Notes under the pieces: generated by a model
What the model was told of the DNA's origin: nothing
Seen by the model: only the letters and a program-made list of their open reading frames with translations
The model's database searches: none
Shown here: one piece after another, positions 36,393 to 48,381 of the stretch
How positions within the stretch are numbered: position 1 is the stretch's first letter
Layout of the letters: each line of letters opens with the position of its first letter
Translations under genes and position numbers: made by a program
Source: Stereum hirsutum FP-91666 SS1
Taxonomy: Eukaryota; Basidiomycota; Agaricomycetes; Russulales; Stereaceae
Direction: 5' to 3'
Assembly (NCBI RefSeq): GCF_000264905.1
Contig: NW_006763146.1
Coordinates: 501,587-565,586 of the forward strand
DNA length: 64,000 bases

Positions 36393-38073
36393 TCACGAGA
36401 ACAACTTGTTGACAGACGTATTTCCCTCCTGGTTCTTCTTCAAAACCTGTGGTACCGAAGTTTAGCACGTCGAAGGATACGGTTATCGTCTCAAAAAAAG
36501 GCCGTGGCATACCTTCGCTACAGCGAACTCAAAGTCTTCTTGGGTAACATGTTGTCTGCGCTCGCGAAGTGCGTACATACCTATGGGAGCGAAAAACATC
36601 AAGTAAGCGAGAGATACTTCACAAGGAGGTGGGGTGAGAGGGTTATACGTGCCTGCCTCTGTGCATATACCGCGGACTTCGGCACCAGAACATTGACCCA
36701 TTTTCTCCGCCAACGCGCGAAGGTTGATACCTCGCTGAAGAGACATCTGATGAGAAGACAGATGTTCCAAGATTAGCATGCACACTTGAACACTAACCGA
36801 GCTTTATTGAGACATGTAGGGAGATCATGAACTCACCTTGCGTGAGTGGATCCGCAAGATGGCGACGCGTGCCTCGGGGCCAGGAGGTGGGAACTCGATC
36901 TTGCGGTCGATACGACCAGGTCGAAGAAGTGCTGAGTCAAGAATATCTATAGGTAAGGTTAGTCAATCAAATCAGCGCAGGCTCTACCGATAGTAGAATA
37001 ACATGTCTTTGAAATGCTGAAACCGTGTAATGGAGTGCATACCTATGCGGTTAGTAGCCATGATAACCTTGATATTCTTTGTCGGCTCAAACCCATCGAG
37101 CTGGTTGAGCAGTTCCAACATCGTCCTTTGCACCTCCGAATCCGAACTTCCCGACCCCCCGTCTCCACGAGAACTTCCAATGGAATCAATCTCGTCCATA
37201 AAGATGATACTTGGAGCGTGCTCCCGCGCCATGACGAACAACTCCCTGACCATCCGGCTACCTTCTCCGATATATTTCTGCACTAGCTCCGAACCAGATA
37301 CCCTGATGAATCTGCAATCGGTGTGGTGTGCCACCGCCCTGGCCAACAGGGTTTTTCCGGTGCCTGGAGGGCCGTACAAGAGAACACCCTTAGGCTGAGC
37401 GATACCAAGAGACTCGAAGAGCTCGGGATGTTTGACGGGAAGCTCGATGACCTCCTTGATCTCCTTGATCTGCTTGTCGAGACCACCGACCATTTCGTAG
37501 GTACTGTCCGGAACCTTCTCGACCATCATGAGCGAGACCAGAGGATCGACCTTGTTTGGAAGGATCTTATGGATGGTGTATGAATCGGACCGAAGGGCAA
37601 CACGAAGGGACGGGGTCAGAGTGGCGACATCAACTTCCTGGTCAAAGTCCACGACTAGAACGAGAATAGTTAGTACAAAGGCTAAGCCTACATGGACTCG
37701 ATACACACTGTATTTGCCCTCAGGCTGTACCTTCACCAACACCTTGTTCTTCCCCATGACTTTCACGACCTCTCCAACGTAGCTACCCGGTTCGTGTAGA
37801 AGCTGAAGCTCCTCCCGAAGTAATCTGACTATAAACCAAGCATGAAGACACGTCGAATTGAAGGTTGTATCCAGACATACCTCGAGCGTTCAGAGCATTT
37901 CGTTGTGCTTCTAGACGGCGCAAGTTCTGTGTTTTCTGGTTAATAAGAATCTCGGCCGCCTCAATCTTGGCCTGATAGTAAGACTTGACACCGCCTGGCG
38001 GTGTAGGAGTGTGGACAGCGACGACCATGGCGACGGTGATGATGGTGGTGGGATGGAGCGACTTGCTCGCCAC
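36393..38073 (-). CDS. RPT6: 26S proteasome regulatory ATPase RPT6 (subunit 8)
   Basis: Seven exons (38073-37881, 37828-37709, 37654-37043, 36946-36837, 36746-36653, 36580-36513, 36446-36393) give 416 residues, or 401 if the ATG at 38028 is used. The usual length is about 405. An N-terminal coiled coil ([17 protein letters not shown]) is followed by an OB region ([20 protein letters not shown]) and the AAA+ domain: Walker A GPPGTGKT, Walker [15 protein letters not shown], and [16 protein letters not shown] with the arginine finger. The pore loop is [22 protein letters not shown] is almost invariant among RPT6 proteins. Rpt6 is one of six ATPases forming the unfolding ring of the 19S particle. 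The splice joining GICTEAG to MYALRERR requires a GC donor at 36652-36651. The C-terminus is NKLFS. Three ACGCGT boxes lie just upstream. Confidence 0.96.
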
Positions 38074-38089
38074 AGAACCTCAACGCGGG

Positions 38090-38150
38090 CGACGCGTACG
38101 CGTCACCTGTGACGGGAATCACGCGTTTCTGTCACGATGTCACAGGCATC
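38090..38150. promoter_or_regulatory. Cluster of three ACGCGT boxes upstream of RPT6
   Basis: ACGCGT occurs at 38092-38097, 38098-38103 and 38121-38126, within 55 bp upstream of the RPT6 start codon. TGTCAC/GTGAC half-sites are interleaved. ACGCGT is the MluI cell-cycle box bound by MBF (Mbp1/Swi6-type APSES factors) in fungi. A function here is inferred from the clustering and the position. Confidence 0.5.
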
Positions 38151-39552
38151 GCTGAGTTTCAATTTCTCAAGTTTGTTTTCCAACGACCGCTTCAACTTAG
38201 GCCACCGCCACACAAGTAGAGTTCCGGCTGCTTTCCTCCTCCTCCCACGCCCAAGAACAACTGGATTAAAGTTGCAGGCACACATTCTCATCCATACCTC
38301 CAGTAGGTTTAGCAGAAGTGTTCCGTGTGATCCAGCTGCAAGGTTTCAGCATTTGCAATTCCTTTTTTTATACGCACATCAGGCGAGACCTGTTCCTTCT
38401 CGACGTCTCCTAACACATCGTTCAGAGTTCCATGCTTCCCTAACCATATAAGCACGGCTAGTATGATCAGCGCGGTAGGCTAGGGGGATCTATGTATAAA
38501 GTCGTAGAAATCGCGCTATCCCCTGTGTCCGTGAGAGGATACTTAGCACCACTACTTATCTTACCCTTGAAGTTCTTCGGAGCAGATGCTTCGCAGAGAA
38601 GGCCTTGTACGCTCTGGCCCCATTGTATATCGAGCGGGCTTCGCAAAAACTGAGTGAGACGAGCAGGTTTCTGGGAACACGGAGTCGGGGCGATTGAGCT
38701 CTTTCTGCCGAGCATTTGTGGGACTGTGTTTGGCTTGACTTTATTCGTGGTCCCTCAACGTGTGGAGCTGTGACACGACGATAAGAGGATGAGACGCCTG
38801 CAGTAAATTAACATAGCCACCAACACGCTACGCAGCCTATCGTTCCACTGACGACCCGAAAGCAGAGTCAGCTGAACGCCATTGAAAGAGATAAAGCAGC
38901 ATCGCAACCAGTCGCTCAAAGACATGTACAGAGCCTGATAAATGCCTTCCCGAGATGATTGACACGATAATCTGATGCGAGTTAATCGTCGACCATGCAG
39001 TTCATGGCGCCGAAGGAGGATGAAGGAGTAGATAGAGCTTATACGCGTCGAAACCTCGAGCAGCGCCTCATGGTAAGTTTGTGGAGAATCGGATGGTATC
39101 CTGATGGATAACAAGCAGCAAGGCCCCAAACGTGTACGACTTCGTCAAGATGTCCAGTCAGAAGTCTAGAGAGAGCAGGATATCGGACGATCGTTGTGTG
39201 CAAGGAACGACGACGGGGCATGGAGCTAGCACATATATTCGTACCTGTGGAGCGCCATAGAGAAACCGTTGATTCCTCGAGGCCGAATGTAATAGCTTGA
39301 ACAGGCCGACCAAATATGGTGACATTGCTAAAGAATAAATCCGCTTGGTCAACAGTTGACAACCTCCTGCCCCGAGTCCAATCCTCCGGCCTCCCTGCCT
39401 AGTAATACAGTCCGCGTGACACGTCGTACAAGCCTTTTTGTGTCCACGCCGGTTACAGCAACGAATAACTAACAACTACTTCCATAATGTCCACAAGCAA
39501 CGGTGGATGTCCGTGCATGGCAGGGCATGCGGCGATGTACGCCCGGTCACGG
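38151..39552. other. Intergenic region without a supported gene
   Basis: 1.4 kb between the RPT6 promoter and the 3' end of the nucleotidyltransferase-like gene. Plus-strand frame 38137-38451 and minus-strand frames near 38467-38715, 38755-39129 and 39039-39475 have no motif, no splice context and no coding-like bias that I can see. Confidence 0.45.
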
Positions 39553-40399
39553 TTACATACCATACTTGCTTTTTATCGCAGCCCACGCTGGAGCGGCTGC
39601 GGAAAACGAGTCAACGAAATAGTTCATATCGGTTTCCGGAATGCGGTTGATATCGATGCTGTTCCAGTACTGGCGCATGAGAAATACTATGTCGCGTGCG
39701 TCAAGGTCTGACCCACGGCTGCGGGAGAATTTATGTCTTAGTAAACTTAGAGACGGTACACGAGGAAGAGCACTCGACGAATGGACTCACATTGACCATG
39801 ATTTTAGCTTCGCCCGCACATACTCTGATATCGAGAGAAAAGGGACTCCGCTGAGGGGCATGATCGTGAGCGCGTCGAGTCGACGAGGCCCATGCTCCCC
39901 TGCCGCCAGAATTTCAATCTCACCGTCGACACCCAACATATACAGTGTCAAATGTAAACGGCCCAGCCGGATCCAGAGAGTGAACTCACTTCTATTGGGG
40001 GGATGTAGCGGTGACATATCACATGCAGCCTGAACGGGGTTGACGACGCTTAGTCGTGGCCGAGATGAAATTCGACCCCTCACGTACCGATTACTCCAAG
40101 GTGAAGCAGTCGTGGAGAGGTGCTGAGTGCCCTGTATCGCTTGCCTCACACGACGGAATGGGTGGGTCGTTGGACCGAACTCGACAATGCAGAATATCTC
40201 CTAGAAGTACGTTGTGGAATGAGCGGAGACATTGCCGGAAGCAAATGGTCAAACGTACCTCGGCCTGCGGACTATTGGAGAGGAGAGCGGTGAAGACGTT
40301 CCCGTAGAATGCATGGGGTACACCATTCGCGCGAAGTGCCGAGGAGAGTACACCGGCCGCATCGAGAACACGACGAACGTCAAGCATAGTGAAGAGCAT
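39553..40399 (-). CDS. Putative nucleotidyltransferase-like protein of a basidiomycete family
   Basis: Five exons (40399-40259, 40200-40088, 40029-39990, 39918-39791, 39718-39553) give 195 residues with every junction in phase. Recognisable stretches are LRANGVPHAFYGNVFTALL, EIFCIVEFGPTTHPFRRVRQ, PRRLDALTIMPLSGVPFLSI, SEYVRAKLKSW, RGSDLDARDIVFL and, at the C-terminus, FSAAAPAWAAIKSKYGM. This order (a short N-terminal helix, an FYG loop, an E-x-E-type strand, then a helix with K and a DARDI motif) resembles the minimal nucleotidyltransferase fold of MNT/aminoglycoside-type proteins. I recall the family from Agaricomycete genomes as uncharacterised. No substrate can be given, and an inactive fold is possible. 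Start at 40399 is the first ATG of the frame; another lies four codons later. Confidence 0.7.
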
Positions 40400-41290
40400 A
40401 GGGAGAGAGAGTGCAAGAGGCCAGAGACATGATATGACTGAACGGACGAGAGGAAGAACTCTATCAAGAAGGCCAGGTAGAGGACGATTGGTGGGATATG
40501 ATTCGGTTCTGTGACCAAAAGCCTCCCAGGGCGGAAAGAGGTCCCAGTTGGGGTCACTTCTGCAGGACCGCAGAAGCGGGAGTACCCGGTCAGTGGAGGA
40601 CCTTGTACACGTTGTACAGCAGGACCGAATTCGTATATTTACAACAAAGGGGTCCGGGAAAGGCGTCACATGCGCTGATGTGCGAACGCCAATTTCACAA
40701 GCGAGCGCACGGGGTTCTTCGGAGACCTTGAGGATTCATAATGGACACTTTAGTGGCCGGTGGCCTCGAGGGAAGCACATAATACTGTCGTACCTTGTAT
40801 GCATGCCTCGTTTGACCGACAAATTCGCAGAAACTCTGACTTCATCGCCGTTGTCCACTTGCTTTACAGGCCAATTTAAATGAGTCTGGTAATTTGCAGC
40901 CAATTGGATCAAGCTGCCATTATAGAAAGACCACTGGCCTGCCTTTGTACCCAGAGCTCAGAAAGTAATGCCTTCTAAGTGCGATCTTCTTGGTGCAGGC
41001 TCGGTTTTCTTGTGCAGGTTCGGAAACGTGACGGACAAGTGCCGGAAGAAGACGAAGGTGGGGCGCCATTTCTTCGGTTTTGATAGAACAACATCACGTG
41101 GGAAACGTCACAATTTGCTCTTTACGCGTCCCCAACTTTAGCGCCCGTCATCTTCTCCGTCCGGTCTCCGACGTGATACCTCTCTTGCTGCTTGCTTGTC
41201 TTTGCTAGTCACCCTACAGTTTCTATACGACTGAGTACTAGAACAATATCAACCTCCGTAGTTGACATCTAAAATTCATCCGAGCCGCGC
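40400..41290. promoter_or_regulatory. Divergent intergenic region, including MRS2 promoter
   Basis: No supported coding sequence. Upstream of the MRS2 start I see CACGTG at 41095-41100, a GTCAC half-site at 41107 and ACGCGT at 41124-41129, all within 200 bp. These are E-box and MCB-type words. Their use is conjecture. Minus-strand frame 40091-40669 runs upstream of the nucleotidyltransferase start but shows no motif. Confidence 0.4.
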
Positions 41291-43711
41291 ATGTATAGAG
41301 AACTACAGAAGCTTTGTACCCACAATGTGAAGTCTCTTTCTGGCCTACCACCCCACAGTTTCTTCCCATGGCGTTCCAATTCTTTACGCTTCTGCTTTCA
41401 TGACGTGAAGAGACATTCCAGCACGTTTGTCGCGCAATACACAACCCGAACCATTCGTAAACGTGCTCCTGGACCGTTTTCCGACCCTCACGGCGTACGC
41501 AGCGGTGCAAGGTCTATGTCTTGGGGATCGAGGTTCGCTCGGCCTCTAGATCCTTGGTCAGGGACATCGGACGGCCAGGAGGAGGTCGCTAAGGCTGCCA
41601 TATTGGAGAAAGCTATGAAGGGTCGTCAGCAGACGGATCTTATGCTACGATGTGCGTGCTCTCTCCCATAATACTTCCCTCGTACACGTCTAAAGATGAC
41701 TTCATTTAGGTACTGTTCTTGATGCCCATGGTGAGCGTGCACATTATATATCGGAATTGATATGATCGCGCTATCGTTGAATGCCATGGCGAGGGAGAGA
41801 TTGGCCCTTTCCCGAACAATCTGTGTGGCGCTCTTGTCATATGATGGTCCACCCACCCGCGGGCGTTCATGTCCCCCTGTGCTTACGCGCGGTCTACGAT
41901 CCCAGCCTTTTCATCTCCGTCAAACTCCAGAATCTTCTGCCGGCCGTTGTTCGTCTTGAGACCTCTACCTATGTTCGTCTGGACGTCTGACATACTGGCT
42001 GACGTCGATTATCTTTACGTGGCGCCAGGGAACGTCAAGACAATTTCAGGACAGTTCAAGCGGTCCGAACTGTGCTCAGAGCATCGTTTACACGTAAGAA
42101 GCTATCCACCTCCAATCTTGCCACACATGCGAGTGACTGACGGTCTCGGTTCTCTCCTGTCATCCAGCCTCGTGACCTCCGCAAAATTGATTCCAGGATC
42201 CCCAATTTGGTCCCGACGATTCTGGTGCGGCAAGAAGCCATTCTAGTACGTCTCTATGAATCCTAGACCGTCCCACTTCGCCACCACCCGACTAATTTGT
42301 CTTGGTAGGTCAATATTCTTCATATTCGTGCCCTTGTGAAGGCGGACACGGTGGTTCTCTTCGATACCTATGGGTCGACAGATTCGAAGCTCCATTCAGT
42401 GTTTCTATACCATCTAGAGGTGTGTCTTCCCTTGTCAATCGTCAACTCTCAGCTAATCTCACTCCTGGTCCCTCTAGCATAATCTCAAGACCCGAAGCAC
42501 GGGCTTACCTTATGAGTTCTTGTGGGTACTTCATATGGCGCGCTTTCAAACCACCTAGCTAATTTACCACTCCCGTTAGAGCCCTTGAATCCATATTCCT
42601 TTCAGTTGTCAGCGCCTTAGAGGCCGAAATGGTTTTTATTCGAAACCTTGTCGGGGGACTCTTGGCGGAACTCGAAGATGACATCGACCACGACAAATTT
42701 AAGCGGCTGCTACATTACTCACGCCGACTAGCGAGTTTTCAGAACCGTGCGAAGTTGGTTGGTCATCGGTCCTCATCGTCATCAACTCTGCAACCACTGA
42801 ATACACTATTATCGTAGGTTCAGGAGGCGTTCGAGGAAGTCCTCGAGCAAGGTACGACTTCCTCGTAGGTCGCCGCAATGTTCCTACCTAACCTGTCGAA
42901 CTATCATAGATGAGGATCTGTGTGCTATGTACCTAACAGACCGACGGAAGGGAAGCCCACGAGAACTTAACGACCATGATGAACTCGAGATATTGTTGGA
43001 GACATTCTCTAAACAAACGGAGGAAATCGTTAATGAGGCGGAGAATGCTCAGGTGAGTGCCATCTGTGGTTGGCCTGCGGTTGATTTTGCTGATCTTTGG
43101 TACAGACCAATGTACAATCCACTCAGGAGATCGTGGAGTTGATCCTGGATTCCAACCGAAATTCATTACTTGCACTCGACCTGAAGGTGCGTCGGTATAC
43201 ATTGAAGGATCTCGCATTCACCGCTTGACTGGGTATTCGGCTTAGGTCTCGATCGGGACCATGGGGATTGGGTTCGCTTCTTCTTCGACTATGCACCTTA
43301 CATTATTTATACTGACCTCACCACTGGCTGACAGCGTCGGTGCTCTAATAGCTGGTATCTTCGGAATGAACGTGCGTTCCTTCTTTGCTTCCTCGAGCTC
43401 TCACAACTAACTCTGTCTGCTGTCTTGAATTAGTTGACGAGTTATATGGAAGAAACACCGTACGCATTCGCGGCTATGTCTGCGATGTCGTTCACTGTGG
43501 CGATGCTTGTCGCTTGGGGTGGATTACGAAAGTACGTTCTCGTCTGCTCCTTTCCGCCTTCGTACCCTTATATTGCTCTTCTCAAACCTCTAGACTGGCC
43601 AAGATTCAAAAGGTCGGACTCTCGGCCAATGCACGGGGCAGAAGACAAGGTCAAAGGAGAAGGTCATTTAGTCTGCCTCTACCGTTGAGGAGGCGGACAC
43701 CAGAAGATTAG
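41291..43711 (+). CDS. MRS2: Mitochondrial inner-membrane Mg2+ channel MRS2/LPE10
   Basis: About twelve exons run from ATG 41291 to TAG 43709-43711. The first seven are 41291-41651, 41710-41730, 42029-42093, 42168-42245, 42309-42419, 42478-42521 and from 42580 on, all in phase. The N-terminus is rich in Arg/Ser/His without acidic residues, a mitochondrial targeting pattern. The soluble CorA-like domain carries DLRKIDSRIPNLVPTILVRQ and DTVVLFDTYGSTDSKLHSVF. The Mg2+ selectivity signature GMN occurs in IAGIFGMNLTS, with the second transmembrane helix after it. Mrs2 proteins form pentameric channels that import Mg2+ into the matrix, needed for group II intron splicing in yeast. Intron 2 is long (298 nt) compared with neighbours. 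The basic tail ends PLRRRTPED. Confidence 0.94.
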
Positions 43712-46326
43712 TGTGAGCAGTCTTCTGGTGGTGGGTGTTCTGTAAATGGACATTCTTCTCAGTGTTTTTTTGTGCTATGATACATACTCAGACGGCCGAT
43801 GAAAAAGCTTTGTAGGAACACCCATCACTCATAACTTATTTCGCCCGCACCACTCTTCCATTGCATCTCTTCCCTCCACCTCCCCACTCTTTACATGCCG
43901 AAATACAGCATAGTTGTGGAGCCTCCAGTCGACTTCCTTTCTGCTTTCGGGGTGCGTCTGAGATGTGCTCAAGTGAACTATTCTCTGGTTATGTAGGTCT
44001 AGGAGACGTTGAACGTTCATCGACATATCCCTTAGTTCTATTTCTTCTCAAGCTCCGGTGGTGTAACTTCCGATTGGTACCGTTGACTCGATAACCCTTC
44101 CGTCTCCGCTTCTCCTGGAGCTCTACTTGCTATCCTCAAGCTCAAGCTCTTGGGGTTATTACGACATATCGCACAGGTTAGTCTCTTTTGTTCATGTTCT
44201 CTTCGTGAACTTAACTGTCCTTTTTATTCTATTCCGGCTTCATGCGTCTAACTGTGGCGTTAGAGGGCTTGCAGGACGTCCCGGCGCCTGCAGTCCCAGA
44301 ATCGAGGTCCAATCGTTCTGTGGTCCTTCTGTCCACTGACAATGAGCCGGCGGCGAAAGATGTTCTATTTTAATAAGCCTGCATAGGAGGTCCACGACAT
44401 ATTTGCGTTTTCTCGTGGTCAAAGGTTGTCACATGTTCTGCTAGTTGAAAAATGGCGCAGACGCCCTGATCGTACTATTCTGCAACGTACGTATTTTCCC
44501 GACTTCGTCGAGCCATGCTGCACTCTGCTGCACCTCACCAAGAACAGCTGACACCCCTTTGACTGACAGTGTTGTGTTACGGCTCACCGGTCTCCTCAAG
44601 CTCTTCACAAAGCCCAAACGGATCGTGAGTACCAACTGTATCTACGGCGACGATGACTAGCAAAGTCCGAGTAAGGACGAGATTGGGATCACTGATTGAG
44701 CTGGTGGTTTCCATTTTCTACTAAAAGTTGAAGGTATCTTTGTTGCCCTCGATAATGATCGTCTTGGTGGAAGAGAAGGCTTACAACTCTGATCGGACAG
44801 AACAAGGCAATGGTCTCAACTTGTTTGGAATTCATACCATGGAAGAATGAATCAACAATGCAGGGTACATGTAACGCCACATTGCACCGCACGAGGTTGG
44901 TGTCATTCAAAGCTAGCGACTCCTGAGGTTTCCGAACCATTTGCAGTGTTCTGGAACCCCGGACCTAGTAGCGGGCTCTCTTTCCTTGACTTACCACGAA
45001 CAAGGAGAACGGTCTCCCGGCGGTCCATAGGTCAAATTCAACGGATCGCAAGAGACGTTCGCAGCGGCTCTCGTTGTCTAAACTCGTTCACTAACCTGCA
45101 CGGAGCTCCATAATCGAGATTGTCAAGTACGGAACGGATGTTCGGTCGATTAGGATGCAGTTGCATAGAATGCCGCTCAGGTCCCGACGGAAGTTACTAT
45201 TCGGGACGCGCTGTGTCTTCGGTGTTTCCAAGTACTTCCTTCTTCCGATAGCTTTAAATGGTTCCGAATTGACCGACTTGAGGACTTCATCTCGGAAAAG
45301 AGGGGACGAAGTTGATACTTGGCTTATTCTCACCTCCTCTATCTCAAGCCTAAGTCACTCACGGTGAGATTTTCACGAACTATGCTTTGGGTCTAGACGA
45401 GGGTTCATCTCAGTTTTTCGTTCGTTCCTTGACGAAGTGCGGTTATCCGCATTCCACGAACTCGAACTTCTCCGGGCTTTCGTCGCCTACCCATCAGCCC
45501 TATCTAATCTGGTACACTAACTATAGAGTCGCTTACATTTTGGTGCGGTCAACTCATTCAGATACCCCGTCGATTCCTTGGCCTCGACTCTTTGGAGTGT
45601 TCTGGTTCTCCTCGACATCCCTCGAAGTATGCCGATCTACCCCGTCGTTGTACTCTCCCACTCACGCAGCGCACTGTCATTTGGTGGGCGCAATCTTGCA
45701 GCATTTTTTTCGGAGGTCAGTCGGGGAGCCGTTCATGTAGTTTCGGGCTTCAGAGACTCGCTATCTATGTACTGGGGGCCTTGATCCACTTTCGTGTCAA
45801 GGTTCACAACTTGACCGGTAACTTCAGACTAGGTGAGTATGAAGTCCTCGGTTTGGAGTGTCGCCTGGATCGTTATTCTTGCATCTAGACAGAGAATAAA
45901 TAGAATAATGGGGACAGACTATTATCGGAGGGTTCTGGAAGGTTGTTGAATTTTTGGTGGTCGCCGTTTATTTGCTGAGTATCTATCTAGTGAATGTACT
46001 ATCCTGTGGGTGATCGTGAAGGCTCTCTATAACTATGCTTATAACTAAGCAAGCCTTGTACCAGTACTCCAGCGAACAAGGTAGGAGGAAGATATCTCAA
46101 TGTTAGGGAAGATTCTAAGTCAGTCGAGAGCGTGCCACTGTGGCGCCGTGGGCATATTACACGAATTTCAAAATTCCTGGAAATGTTGCTGGATGACGTT
46201 GCGTGTGGCACCAGCTTTTGTCTTCTCGCCGCCACCATCTCATACTGCCAGCGGTGCGGATGGACCTCTCATAACACCTCTCTAATATATAATTTGCTGG
46301 TATAGGCTGATTATAAACGACTAGAA
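43712..46326. other. Long interval with decayed coding-like fragments
   Basis: The plus strand holds several protein-like patches that I could not join into one open gene. These include ALLAILKLKLLGLLRHIAQ near 44115-44175, LLVEKWRRRPDRTILQ near 44435-44485, DSFKWFRIDRLEDFISEKRG near 45245-45305, and RSFLDEVRLSAFHELELLRA near 45415-45475. Stops and frame changes separate them. This suggests an old pseudogene, or one multi-exon gene whose splicing I failed to solve. I do not recognise the family. Confidence 0.35.
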
Positions 46327-47872
46327 ATGTATTTCCTGAGCCCGACAGTGGACTCAGCTATCTTTACGTTGCTTGCCATTCTCATCCCCACCATATTGGC
46401 AGCACTTTCCGCCACATCGACACCCAGTTCAGCTGCCAATGCTCGAGAAATTCGTAGAATCACAGAGTCGATAGCACCATATCGACCGGAACTCGGCCTA
46501 GCCCTCACCATCCACACCCTCTTCATCCTGTACCGCCTTATATTCGCTCAACCGCCCAATATTTTCACTTTCTTGAATGCGCCACTCTCCATCCCTGGTC
46601 CAAGACTTCGGGATCTCCTGCAGAGTAGAATCAATAATGACGCTTCTGGAGAATTTGTGATGAGCCCCGGTTTGGAGGACCTCATTACGCGACTATCGTC
46701 TTTCGACGTGCGCACCATTTTCATCAGGTTCTCCCTCTACTCATTCTTAGCATCCTACTATTCGTAAAGAACATTCAATTACTGATACATATGTGTGCTA
46801 TTTCACAGATTCGGCCAACAAGCCGTCGAATCCTGCATACACTGCCACACACTTTTCGACTACGCACTCTATAGTCTCCCACGACCATTGCTGGAGTACG
46901 TCCGCGAAGTGGCCTTTATAGGCTTACTTACCATCCATGGGTCGGGGCCTGTTATGCAAGGACGGAGGACACTCGGTGTTGCATTATTGATGACCGCCGG
47001 AATCGGAGAGGCTGGCTGGCTTTATACAGTCCCAATCGCATTGAGGAATACGAGGGATGTCATTTATATGGTGTGTTCCGTTAACTCTCAATACTTTTTC
47101 TGTGGCGCATGTGCCCGGGACGCAATTCAAAAATAGTTGAAGCGTTCTGGATGGGGAGAGCGTCATCGATATCGAAGGTTTCGCCTTTGATTCGGGTGGC
47201 GCAGCTCGGACCTGCGAGCGCCACCCTACTTCAACTTCACTTCTAACCACATTCCCAACCGATGACTTCTTCTTCGTTGGCAAATTTTAGTGGCACGACC
47301 TCTGCTGGACATTCCGCCAACTCCTGTTCCTCACCATGCCTCTCATCATGAACACATACAAGCCATTGCCGCCTATCTACCCACCATCCAGCTCAACCCA
47401 ACAACCCATCCATACCCCTCCTTCTCCCCTCCTCCGCTTCCTTTCTCGCCTACCCTTTCCGCTATCTCTCGTCTTTTATCCACTCGCAGTTGCCTTCCGC
47501 CCACCTTCGACCCCGCCGCCCCCGCCGCTCAATGATTCCCTCCTCCGCACGGCTCGTACAACGGACGCTGCTCTAGGAAGACTCACATTGTTGAACCTGG
47601 CCAGAGCGGCAATATTGCGGGATGACGAGTTGAGGGAGAAAGTGAGAAGGTATTGGGAAGTGCAGGGCGGCGTTGGGAGGGCTATCAGGACGGACGAGGC
47701 TGTTAAGCAGGGAGCCAGGAGTAGAGGCTTGGGGTATACTTGTTTGGATGAAAAGGGAGACGAGGCTGCGGAGAGCGTGACGGATGATGAGAAGGATGGA
47801 AATGCGCTGGGAAATATGGCGAGACAGGCGATCGATGGATTGAAGAAGATTGGGTTCAGTCCGGTTTCTTGA
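46327..47872 (+). CDS. Conserved fungal multi-pass membrane protein, function unknown
   Basis: Three exons (46327-46727, 46809-47070, 47291-47872) give 414 residues in phase. The second junction reads VIYM|WHDLCWTF. Hydrophobic segments occur at residues about 9-27, 55-75, 160-190 and, after the splice, at LLFLTMPLIM and FPLSLVFYPLAVAF. A proline-rich linker with five consecutive prolines follows, then a charged amphipathic C-terminus with acidic patches and no motif I know. The pattern (N-terminal helices, a WHD motif, then a cytosolic helix) recalls basidiomycete membrane proteins sometimes labelled chorismate synthase in databases. I see no chorismate synthase motif and would not use that name. 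The second intron (220 nt) contains an open frame of its own. Confidence 0.65.
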
Positions 47873-48381
47873 CTTTTTCATCTTGGACATCTCGGGTTGA
47901 GTGAGTGATCCTCTCTTCAGAGTTCTGGGTCAGGGATCCTGACGCGCGTTTCTACAGAGATGTGGCCCTACATAAAGCATTGTAATATATATAGAAACTC
48001 GCTTGGACATGTACACTCGCTTTTCGAAACCCGTGACAGTACAACATGACAGAGTGGATATAGCTAAATAATGGTCACCCAGAATATCTGCACCCTGACG
48101 TAGAGGGCAGAGGACAAACTGCGCGTTACAAGAAACCCGTAAAAAACACTCGAGCGAGGCAGAAAATTGTGATAAATAAGGACGGCAAGAACTTGAGACA
48201 ACCGAACAGGATGCGATAGCATTTGTGAGATAATGCAGCCCAGCAACGAATCTTCCCCCACCAGGGTGATTGAGGGAACGATTTGGATTGAGTCCACATC
48301 TGCAACGAAGTGAGATGCACCAGTGAGCAATGGATACCCTCAATCCAATAAATTGACGCTTACATATTGAAGTGATCTTGT
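47873..48381. other. Convergent intergenic region
   Basis: 509 bp between two facing 3' ends. No gene or repeat was seen. Confidence 0.5.

Noticed and set aside
47071..47290. Open frame inside intron 2 of the membrane-protein gene, read as an exon with an in-frame TAG
   Set aside because: Removing the whole 220-nt segment by GT-AG splicing gives a clean in-phase junction VIYM|WHD, so no nonsense codon is needed.
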